Below, piece by piece: positions 15,300-22,071 of a stretch of 33,934 nt of DNA. The stretch is taken from the NCBI GenBank assembly GCA_964354145.1, contig CAYGXX010000002.1, forward strand, positions 1 through 33,934. Direction: 5' to 3'. The number at the start of each line of letters is the position of its first letter. The first letter of the stretch is position 1. A model generated the notes under the pieces. It was not told the origin of the DNA and did no database searches. It saw only the letters and a program-made list of their open reading frames with translations. The DNA comes from UBA10110 sp964354145 (GTDB taxonomy: Bacteria; Patescibacteriota; Kazan-3B-28; UBA10110). The translations under genes were made by a program, and so were the position numbers.

Positions 15300-15599
15300 A
15301 TGAGGAAAAGTTATGTCTATATTCTCACCAACAAACCAAGGGGTGTGCTTTATGTTGGTGTTACCAGTAGTCTTATCCAACGATTAGATCAACATAATTC
15401 ATCTGACATTGAATCGTTTACCAAGAAGTATTGGCTTAGACGGTTAGTATATTTGGAAGAGTTTAATTCCGTAATAGATGCCATTGCCAGAGAGAAGCAA
15501 TTGAAGAAATGGCACCGTCAATGGAAAATCAATCAGATTGAGAGTGTCAATCCTAAGTGGAAAGATTTACTAAGAGATGCTGAAACAAGTTCAGCATGA
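15300..15599 (+). CDS. Single-domain GIY-YIG nuclease (UPF0213/URI type), copy 1
   Basis: This 99-residue protein has the GIY-YIG nuclease fold: the YVYIL and LYVGVT strands, the catalytic Arg region in LIQRLDQH, the Glu in EFNSVIDAIAREKQLKKWHRQWK, and an NPKWKDL end. No DNA-binding domain is attached. I chose the ATG at 15300, 12 bases after the left repeat. The gene's last codons (AETSSA) and stop lie inside the right repeat at 15574, so the open reading frame physically overlaps the element. It is homologous to the minus-strand gene at 17186. The family's cellular role is poorly known; here the repeat context suggests a selfish or repeat-spreading unit. Confidence 0.85.
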   Translation: MRKSYVYILTNKPRGVLYVGVTSSLIQRLDQHNSSDIESFTKKYWLRRLVYLEEFNSVIDAIAREKQLKKWHRQWKINQIESVNPKWKDLLRDAETSSA

Positions 15600-15602
15600 C
15601 GG
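15574..15602. repeat. Family A palindrome right of GIY-YIG gene 1
   Basis: The core GCTGAAACAAGTTCAGC is flanked by GAGAT and ATGACGG. It is an inverted, slightly diverged copy of the element at 15260, with a compensatory change in both arms (C-G replacing G-C). It overlaps the end of the GIY-YIG reading frame. Confidence 0.85.
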
Positions 15603-15616
15603 AGAGAGGTGTTTAG

Positions 15617-15692
15617 TGGTCGGGGTGAGAGGACTTGCACCTCCGATCTCCGCGTCCCAAACGCGGCGCCTTAGCTACTGGGCTACACCCCG
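15617..15692 (-). tRNA. tRNA-Pro (anticodon TGG), CCA encoded
   Basis: The minus strand gives a full cloverleaf: acceptor CGGGGTG/CACCCCG, anticodon stem CCGCG/CGCGG with loop TTTGGGA (anticodon TGG), T stem GGAGG/CCTCT, discriminator A and an encoded CCA. The C1-G72 pair is the bacterial tRNA-Pro identity pair. The T loop reads TGCAAGT, so position 55 is G rather than the near-universal U, and the D loop (AGTAGCTA) lacks the usual GG. The gene lies next to proS, on the opposite strand. Confidence 0.95.
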
Positions 15693-15773
15693 TTAACCAT
15701 TCTCATTTTCCCATCATTCTGGCTTTCCGCCAACCGGCAAATATCAGCAAATTAACCGCACTAGCTCATATGA

Positions 15774-15779
15774 TATGAT
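15774..15779 (+). promoter_or_regulatory. -10 box for a leaderless proS transcript
   Basis: TATGAT ends six bases before the proS ATG, so transcription should start at or next to the start codon. No Shine-Dalgarno sequence is present. The -35 (TTAACC area) is weak. Confidence 0.5.
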
Positions 15780-15785
15780 AAAAAC

Positions 15786-17042
15786 ATGAGATACTCGCAA
15801 AGTTTTATCAAAACCAGCAAGGAGGCGCCGAAAGAAGCAGAGACGATTTCGCATCAATTATTACTCCGAGGCGGATTCATTCACCCCCTGGGCGCTGGAT
15901 TTTATTCGTTGCTTCCGCTGGGCTTTCGGGTATACCGCAAGATCTACAACATCATCACTGAGGAACTAAATAAAATTGGGGTGGAGGATATGATTATGCC
16001 CGTCGTGCATCCCGCCAGGGTGTGGAAAGAGACCGGAAGATTTAGTGAAGTTGGACCGGAACTCTGGAAGATCAAAAATCGCTCAGATGAAGATTTTTGT
16101 TTAGCGATGACTCACGAAGAAGTTATTACTGATGCCGCTAAAGCGATTATTTCTTCATATAAAGATTTACCTAAATTAGTGGGGCAAATTCAAACTAAAG
16201 TACGCGATGAAGTGAGAGCCAGGGGCGGCTTAATTCGCACCAAAGAATTCACCATGCAAGATGCTTATTCATTTGACCGCGATGAAGCTGGGCTGGATTT
16301 GACTTACCAAAAATTCATTGAAGCTTATAAAAATATCTTTAACCGGATGGGTATAGAAACTGTGATGATCGAATCTTCTACCGGTGCAATGGGAGGTTCC
16401 GGCGCTCATGAATTTATGATGATCACTCCTAGTGGCGAGGATAAAATAGTTACCTGCCGAGAGTGTGGATGCGCTGTTAACGCAGAGGTCTTGGGGATTA
16501 TGAAAGAAGGGGCAGATGAACCGGTAGCGAGTTGTAAAAAATGTGGGAGCTCAAACTGCGAGTTTAAACGTGGCATTGAAGTTGGAAATATTTTCAAGCT
16601 AGGCACTAAGTACAGCGTGCCGATGAAGTTACTGTATACCGACGAAAATAATCAGCAAAAACCCGTGGTCATGGGAAGTTATGGGATTGGCTTGGAGCGA
16701 CTGATAGCTTCTGTTGTGGAAGCTAGCCACAATGAAGCGGGCATCGTTTGGCCTATGAATATCGCTCCTTATCAAATCCACTTAATTAGTCTTGATAAGA
16801 ATAAGAAAACCGATTCCATTTATGAAAAATTAACCGCCAAAGGAATCGAAGTTTTTTATGACGACCGCGAGGACATTTCGGCGGGTGAAAAGTTTGCCGA
16901 TGCTGATTTAATCGGCATCCCCTACCGCGCCACTGTCAGCCGCAAAACCAAGGGCAAAATTGAATTAAAGAAGCGCAATGAAACCAACACTCAATTAGTT
17001 ACTCTAACTGAACTCATCAAACTATCCAAACAATTTCTGTAA
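15786..17042 (+). CDS. proS: Prolyl-tRNA synthetase lacking the INS editing domain
   Basis: ProRS charges tRNA-Pro. This protein has 418 residues, against about 570 for the common bacterial form. The class II core is clear: HPLGAGFYSLLPLG (motif 1 region), TKVRDEVRARGGLIRTKEFTMQDAYSF (motif 2), and VMGSYGIGLERL (motif 3). The anticodon domain starts at NIAPYQIHLISLD. The large INS editing domain between motifs 2 and 3 is absent. In its place is a segment of about 50 residues with two CxxC pairs (CREC and CKKC), which looks like a small zinc ribbon. So it probably cannot clear mischarged Ala-tRNA-Pro itself. The adjacent gene is tRNA-Pro on the other strand. Confidence 0.95.
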   Translation: MRYSQSFIKTSKEAPKEAETISHQLLLRGGFIHPLGAGFYSLLPLGFRVYRKIYNIITEELNKIGVEDMIMPVVHPARVWKETGRFSEVGPELWKIKNRSDEDFCLAMTHEEVITDAAKAIISSYKDLPKLVGQIQTKVRDEVRARGGLIRTKEFTMQDAYSFDRDEAGLDLTYQKFIEAYKNIFNRMGIETVMIESSTGAMGGSGAHEFMMITPSGEDKIVTCRECGCAVNAEVLGIMKEGADEPVASCKKCGSSNCEFKRGIEVGNIFKLGTKYSVPMKLLYTDENNQQKPVVMGSYGIGLERLIASVVEASHNEAGIVWPMNIAPYQIHLISLDKNKKTDSIYEKLTAKGIEVFYDDREDISAGEKFADADLIGIPYRATVSRKTKGKIELKKRNETNTQLVTLTELIKLSKQFL

Positions 17043-17056
17043 CCCTGGACCTGTCT

Positions 17057-17165
17057 CTGTCATCCCGAGCCATCCCTCCATCATCCTGAACTATTCCTCT
17101 GTCATCCTGAATTCATTAGTCATTTTCCGCCCTTACCTGTCATTCCCGCGCAGGCGGGAATCCAG
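17057..17165. repeat. Cluster of family A fragments and one family B palindrome
   Basis: Three partial family A units (GTCATCCCGAGCC, CATCATCCTGAACT, GTCATCCTGAATTC) precede a complete family B palindrome at 17139-17165 (arms ATTCCCGC and GCGGGAAT). The family B copy is the left bracket of GIY-YIG gene 2. Confidence 0.78.
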
Positions 17166-17185
17166 ACAGCAAAACAAACAGAAAA

Positions 17186-17473
17186 CTAAAAATCTTTGGA
17201 TAGATCTCGCCAATCTGGGTTATCTTGTTCAATCAATCTGATTTTCCATTGACGATGCCATTTTTTGAGCTGTTTTTCTCTGGTAATAGCGCTCTCTGGA
17301 TTATCAACTATTTCGAAATAAACCAACTTATTTACTTGATATTTGGATGTAAACCCAGGTAATTGCTTGTGTTTATGTTTATATATTCTTTCGACTAAAT
17401 CTGACGTTGTGCCAATATAAAGCGTCCCGTTTTTGTTGCTGGCAAGAATATACACATAATACTGTTTGCCCAT
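17186..17473 (-). CDS. Single-domain GIY-YIG nuclease (UPF0213/URI type), copy 2
   Basis: This 95-residue protein has the GIY-YIG landmarks YYVYILASNKNGTLYIGTT and ERIYKHKHK, the segment ESAITREKQLKKWHRQWK, and NPDWRDLSKDF at the end. It shares the REKQLKKWHRQWK block with copy 1, though the rest is diverged, so they are separate lineages and not a recent duplication. It is bracketed by inverted family B palindromes at 17139-17165 and 17502-17528, 20 and 28 bases from the gene ends. It sits between proS and argS on the opposite strand. A repeat-mobilising role is inferred from context. Confidence 0.87.
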   Translation of the reverse strand: MGKQYYVYILASNKNGTLYIGTTSDLVERIYKHKHKQLPGFTSKYQVNKLVYFEIVDNPESAITREKQLKKWHRQWKIRLIEQDNPDWRDLSKDF

Positions 17474-17501
17474 AATCGTATTCTACTGCTTTTGTTTATT
17501 T

Positions 17502-17528
17502 CTGGATTCCCGCCTACGCGGGAATGAC
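17502..17528. repeat. Family B palindrome right of GIY-YIG gene 2
   Basis: Arms GATTCCCGC and GCGGGAAT enclose a short loop. It is inverted relative to the copy at 17139-17165. Together they flank the GIY-YIG gene like terminal inverted repeats. Confidence 0.87.
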
Positions 17529-17581
17529 AAAAGAGATGCGGAAATAATTAGAACACAAGCATGACGAATAGAGGCACAGAA

Positions 17582-17610
17582 ATGACATAAGAAAGGGATG
17601 ACAGTACAAT
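17582..17610 (+). promoter_or_regulatory. Promoter of a leaderless argS transcript
   Basis: ATGACA and TACAAT are separated by 17 bases. The -10 ends six bases before the argS ATG, so the mRNA should begin at the start codon. Confidence 0.6.
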
Positions 17611-17616
17611 AAGGCT

Positions 17617-19503
17617 ATGACTCTGACAGAAACATTACAGGCAGCAATTTCGGAGGCAACCACCCAATTATGGCCGGAAGTTGCCATCCCTCCTTTTGAT
17701 GTGGTAGCGCCTCCTTCTCCTGAGTTTGGGGACCTCTCCACTGCCCTGCCATTAACTCTGGCAAAGTTAGTCTTGGAATCCCCCCTGATGATAGCGCAAA
17801 AAATCCAGGCCCAGCTACAAGCCCGATCATTAGAGTTTATCAAAGAGGTTACCATCACCAGCCCAGGCTATGTGAATTTTTTGGTTGACTTTACTGCCCT
17901 AAGCCACCATCTGCTACCAAAAATCCTCACCCAAAAACATGATTACGGCGCCAGCAAAGAGGACAGGGGTAAAATCCTGGTTGAGCATACCGCAGTAAAT
18001 CCCAACAAAGCAGCTCACATCGGACACCTGCGCAATGCTTGCCTGGGCGATAGCGTTGCTAATATTCTTAAAGTTACTGGCTGGCAGGTGGAGGTGCAGA
18101 ATTACATTGATGATACCGGGGTGCAGGTGGCTGATGTCTTAGTGGCCTTGGAAAATCTGCCTGACAAACAAGGCAATGAGCCGTTTGATTATTTCTGCTG
18201 GAACATCTACACCAAGATCCAAAAAATGTACGAGGTAGATACTGGCCTAATCGCCCGACGGAAAGAGATCTTAAAACTTTTAGAAGAAGGCAATAACCCA
18301 ACCGCGCAAAAAGGACTAGAGATAGCCAATCAAATCGTCAACCGGCACTTGCAGACTTTCGCCCGGCTAAATATTGCTTACAACCTGCTGGTTTGGGAAA
18401 GGGATATTATCGATTTAGGACTGTGGCCAACCGTATTTGAGCAACTCAAAAAAAAGAGGCTCATCAAACAACCTTGGCGTGGTGTTAACAAAGGGGCTTG
18501 GATTGTAGAGTTCGGCAAGACTGAACGGGAGCACAAGATCCTAGTTAGAAGTAACGGAGCAGCTACTTATACCGCTAAGGATCTAGCCTACCAGCTATGG
18601 AAATTTGGCCTCTTGCCAATTGATTTTGAATATTTTGTGAGGAGTCGGCAGTGGAACAATGAGCCGCTTCTAACCACGGCGGGGGGAACTCTGGGACTAA
18701 TCTCCTTGGAACCTGCTGAACGACACTTCCAGGAACCAGATAAAGTTATTAATGTAATTGATGTCCGACAAAGCTACCCTCAAGAAGTGATCAAAGAAAC
18801 TTTGGCCAAACTGGGTTACCCGGAAGCGGCCACCAACTCCATCCACCTTGACTATAATGTGGTCAAACTTTCTTTAGGAGCGGTAAAAGAATTAGGCATT
18901 CATCCCGAAACCGACAAAACCGAATATGCAATGTCAGGGCGGGAAGGTATCGGTGTAAAGATCGATGATCTTATGGATAAAATTGAAGAGAAGATTTCGG
19001 CGATTAATCCTCATCTGCTATCCACGGATGTGCAAAACCTAGCCGCCTCAACTTTGCGCTACTATATACTGCGCAACCGCCCCCATAAAGAAATTATCTT
19101 CGATTTTGACGAAGCGCTCAAAACTGATGGTAATACGGGTGTCTATCTACAATATGCGTATGCCCGAAGTTGTAATATTTTAAATAAAGTGGAGCACTGG
19201 CAACCCTTATCCAATAAGCTAGTCGTGCCAGCTGACTTTACTGAAGAAGCTAAGCAACTAGTACAAATACTGGAAAGTTATTCGGGGATTTTGCGGAAAG
19301 CCGAGGCTGAACTGGACCCTTCCCTCCTAACGGATTATGCTTTCCAGTTGGCGAGCCAATTTGCTAAATTCTATGAAAAAAATCCGGTGCTTTCAGCCGA
19401 TCCGGAGACTAAAAACTTCCGACTGCATTTGGTCGCCAGTGTCAAACAAGTGCTAGAGAATCTATTGAGAGTCTTGGGCATCACTCCTCTCTCCAAAATT
19501 TGA
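17617..19503 (+). CDS. argS: Arginyl-tRNA synthetase
   Basis: This class I synthetase charges tRNA-Arg. It has 628 residues. An N-terminal Add-1 domain recognises the tRNA D loop (ending around SPGYVNFLVD). The nucleotide-binding HIGH motif is at residues 134-137 within AAHIGHLRNACLGD. The KMSKS-equivalent loop appears as YAMSGREGIGVKIDDL near residue 439. A helical anticodon-binding domain follows, with YLQYAYARSCNIL and a terminal LLRVLGI. The -10 is only six bases upstream of the ATG and there is no Shine-Dalgarno sequence. The gene is complete and ordinary apart from its context. Confidence 0.97.
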   Translation: MTLTETLQAAISEATTQLWPEVAIPPFDVVAPPSPEFGDLSTALPLTLAKLVLESPLMIAQKIQAQLQARSLEFIKEVTITSPGYVNFLVDFTALSHHLLPKILTQKHDYGASKEDRGKILVEHTAVNPNKAAHIGHLRNACLGDSVANILKVTGWQVEVQNYIDDTGVQVADVLVALENLPDKQGNEPFDYFCWNIYTKIQKMYEVDTGLIARRKEILKLLEEGNNPTAQKGLEIANQIVNRHLQTFARLNIAYNLLVWERDIIDLGLWPTVFEQLKKKRLIKQPWRGVNKGAWIVEFGKTEREHKILVRSNGAATYTAKDLAYQLWKFGLLPIDFEYFVRSRQWNNEPLLTTAGGTLGLISLEPAERHFQEPDKVINVIDVRQSYPQEVIKETLAKLGYPEAATNSIHLDYNVVKLSLGAVKELGIHPETDKTEYAMSGREGIGVKIDDLMDKIEEKISAINPHLLSTDVQNLAASTLRYYILRNRPHKEIIFDFDEALKTDGNTGVYLQYAYARSCNILNKVEHWQPLSNKLVVPADFTEEAKQLVQILESYSGILRKAEAELDPSLLTDYAFQLASQFAKFYEKNPVLSADPETKNFRLHLVASVKQVLENLLRVLGITPLSKI

Positions 19504-19698
19504 CCGTAAATATAGGGAATATTAATTAAAGTCTGCAATGAAACATTTGCAAGTTGTTTCAAGTATCACTAATATAGTAGTTGTTATGTTTGTTGAATTG
19601 TCCGCGCAGAATTATGAATGATGGGAAAACAAAGGATGCGAGAGTTAAGCAAGACTGCATGAATAAGAGACCGCTTTCGCCAAGAAAGAGAAATGGGC

Positions 19699-19727
19699 TT
19701 GACTAAATTATGGAATGGTGGTATAAT
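19699..19727 (+). promoter_or_regulatory. Sigma-70-type promoter of the second small WxL-like gene
   Basis: TTGACT and TATAAT are separated by 17 bases. The -10 context GTGGTATAATAA matches the promoter of the paralogous gene at 14914-14942. The ATG lies about 38 bases after the -10. The 195 bases between argS and this promoter show no gene. Confidence 0.87.
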
Positions 19728-19765
19728 AAATTAATAAGGTGATTTTAAACCATATAAAACTAAAA

Positions 19766-20383
19766 ATGAAAACTAAGATTGCTAAATTTTTGCAGGACCA
19801 AGCGGAGGTAAACCGACAGATGTTGATATTGGGAGCGGTACTTTTTTTCGCCGGGAGTATGGCAATCGGCACGATTGAGTTGGCACAGGCGGGACTGACC
19901 GGGGACACTAATATAGCCCAGAACGTCAGTGCAGGTAGTTTAGCGCTGACCGTCTCCAACGCCCAGTTAAATTTTAATGCTGGTGGTGTCGGTGATACTA
20001 CCACTGCCAATACTGGGAGTGGAGCGGGCAATGCCATAATTGTCCAGGATACCACTGGTAGCGGAACGGGTTGGGATGTCACGGGTTATTTCAATACTAA
20101 TTTTGTTAAAACTGGCGATACTAATATCCAGATGGCCATCACTGCAATGTCTTGGTATCCTGGCGCAATGACAATATCTAATAACACAGGCAACAACGCT
20201 GATGTAGATGCAGGCACTAACGGTGCTTTTGCTGGTAATGGTGATGGTAATCCTAAAACCCTGGCCAATTCTGATAATGCTCCGGGCAAATTTGATCTCT
20301 ATAACCTCAAATTTAATTACACAATTCCAATAGAGGCAGAAGCGACTGATTACACGACAAATCTAAGGTTGACTATCGCTTAA
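19766..20383 (+). CDS. Small exported WxL-like surface protein (cassette 2)
   Basis: This 205-residue protein has a short charged N terminus (KTKIAKFLQDQAEVNRQ), a hydrophobic segment ending near IELAQAG, and a Gly/Asn/Thr/Asp-rich body. The block AIIVQDTTGSGTGWDVTGYF matches the WxL-type first motif (here W-D-V), and the chain ends DYTTNLRLTIA. No enzyme motif is present. I chose the ATG at 19766; an ATT-region start further upstream is unlikely. Its own strong promoter and a perfect terminator make it monocistronic, exactly as its paralogue in cassette 1, with which it shares the N-terminal layout but low sequence identity. It is probably an abundant surface protein. Confidence 0.7.
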   Translation: MKTKIAKFLQDQAEVNRQMLILGAVLFFAGSMAIGTIELAQAGLTGDTNIAQNVSAGSLALTVSNAQLNFNAGGVGDTTTANTGSGAGNAIIVQDTTGSGTGWDVTGYFNTNFVKTGDTNIQMAITAMSWYPGAMTISNNTGNNADVDAGTNGAFAGNGDGNPKTLANSDNAPGKFDLYNLKFNYTIPIEAEATDYTTNLRLTIA

Positions 20384-20407
20384 GATAATCACAGCTCTAG
20401 TTTAATT

Positions 20408-20433
20408 CCTGTGCGATCAAGCACAGGTTTTTT
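20408..20433 (+). terminator. Rho-independent terminator of the second small WxL-like gene
   Basis: A perfect seven-base stem CCTGTGC/GCACAGG with loop GATCAA is followed by six Ts, 25 bases after the stop codon. Confidence 0.92.
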
Positions 20434-20489
20434 GTTAGATTAATCTTTGATAGTATGGGTCTGTGACTATCATAAGTAAAAATAGAAAA

Positions 20490-22037
20490 ATGAAAAATGC
20501 AGAAAAACCCGGGCGGCGGATGGGTTGGTTGAGTTCACTGACCATATTGGAAAAATTGGGGTTGTTGCTTTTAGTGGGACTAGGACTGCGACCAATTTTA
20601 GACCCCGATTTTGGTTGGCATCTGCGGGCGGGCACCGATTTAGTGGCTAATTATTTTCATCCCCCCAAATTTGACGTTTATTCTTATACTATGTCTGATT
20701 GGTCATGGGTGGACCACGAGTGGCTAACAAATGGTATTGCCGCTCTAATCCATAACGGGCTAGGGCCGCTGGTGTTAATTATATTGTTCGCTTTGCTGAT
20801 AGCAGGCACTTTTCTTTTAGCAGCATCAATCGAACGAATAGAGCTACCTTACAAAATATTAGCAGCTGTGATCGGTTTGCTAGCCGCTCTGCCTATCACT
20901 GGTGTCAGGATGCAAATGATTACCCTGCTGGGGATGGCTTGGCTCCTGTGGACTCTCTACCGCTTCCGCCGAGGTGAGTCACGACATCTTTGGTATGTAC
21001 CTTTAGTATTTGTAGCTTGGGCGAATTTACATGGTGGATTTTTGATCGGGTTGGTGATACTGGCAGTGTTCTGGATATGTGAAGCTATCAAGTATGCTAT
21101 TTCGCACTGGTGTCCCGTCTGGTACAAAAAGTTACATGTTACTGAAATAACATTAAACTGCCGACAGTTGCACCACTTGGGAGTAATTGGGTTGCTAGCA
21201 GGGGCGGCTACTCTAATTAATCCCTACAGCTGGGGACTCTACTATGATTTCTACAAATTATTTACCAACCCCTTTGCAATTAAAAATATTGCCGAGTGGC
21301 AACCAGTGTCACTAGCATTCAATCACCCCATGGCCCTTGATTTCACATTGTATTTAATTCTGTTCGCGCTGGTACTGATTCTGACCTATCGTAAGATAGA
21401 GCCAACCCGGTGGATACTTAGTGGTTTGTTTCTCTGCCTCTCATTTCTCTATTGGCGCAATTTGCCATTTTTTATGATTATGAGCGTAGGATTTTTGGCA
21501 GAGATCATGCAAGAGCATACCAGTTTAGTATTCAAAACACTTAGTCAAAATAAATGGGTATTAGTGGTGGCTACCTTGATAGTAGGAATAATTATTGGCC
21601 AGCGAATTATTGATGTAGGTAGTAAGATAACTGACCCCCTAAAAAATTTCCGGGCGGGAGGTTACCCCATCGATGCTATCCGCTGGGCTAAGAATAATCC
21701 TGACAAACTAGGGAACCGGATGTTCAATGAATATGACTGGGGCGGTTTTCTGATTTGGCAATTCCCAGAACAAAAAGTATTTGTGGATGGTAGGATGCCT
21801 TTTTGGAAAATTGGCGATCGGTTTCCTTTCTTTGATGAACAATACTCGATTGGAGCAGAACCAGGTTCCATTGAAATGCTAAAGAACAAATATAATGTGG
21901 ATTGGATGTTAATCCGCCCGCAGCGCCCCCTAGCTATTGCCCTAACTGGACAAGATGATTGGATACAAATTTATCGTGATAACTCTGCAGTAATCTACCG
22001 CAAAATTACCAATACAGATAAGAGCACACAACAATAG
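20490..22037 (+). CDS. Polytopic GT-C-like membrane protein (cassette 2 copy)
   Basis: This protein of about 515 residues has ten or more membrane segments. It is a clear paralogue of the minus-strand gene at 10733-12322: shared landmarks in order are DPDFGWHLRAGTD, SYTM, HEWLTNG, WANLHGGFLIG, INPYSWGLYYD, IAEWQPVS, WRNLPFF, FNEYDWGGFLIWQFPE and VFVDGRMPFW. The acidic first external loop fits a GT-C glycosyltransferase using a polyprenyl-linked donor; the C-terminal soluble part may bind the acceptor. I chose the ATG at 20490; a GTG at 20463 would extend it by nine residues. The next gene starts 34 bases later. The cassette 2 copy lacks the repeat insertion found in its partner. Confidence 0.75.
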   Translation: MKNAEKPGRRMGWLSSLTILEKLGLLLLVGLGLRPILDPDFGWHLRAGTDLVANYFHPPKFDVYSYTMSDWSWVDHEWLTNGIAALIHNGLGPLVLIILFALLIAGTFLLAASIERIELPYKILAAVIGLLAALPITGVRMQMITLLGMAWLLWTLYRFRRGESRHLWYVPLVFVAWANLHGGFLIGLVILAVFWICEAIKYAISHWCPVWYKKLHVTEITLNCRQLHHLGVIGLLAGAATLINPYSWGLYYDFYKLFTNPFAIKNIAEWQPVSLAFNHPMALDFTLYLILFALVLILTYRKIEPTRWILSGLFLCLSFLYWRNLPFFMIMSVGFLAEIMQEHTSLVFKTLSQNKWVLVVATLIVGIIIGQRIIDVGSKITDPLKNFRAGGYPIDAIRWAKNNPDKLGNRMFNEYDWGGFLIWQFPEQKVFVDGRMPFWKIGDRFPFFDEQYSIGAEPGSIEMLKNKYNVDWMLIRPQRPLAIALTGQDDWIQIYRDNSAVIYRKITNTDKSTQQ

Positions 22038-22071
22038 AATATAATATAAATATAAAAGATAATAAAAATCA

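Noticed and set aside
15260..17528. CRISPR array among the clustered palindromes
   Set aside because: The repeats are irregularly spaced, in both orientations and of different families, with no uniform spacers and no cas genes nearby.
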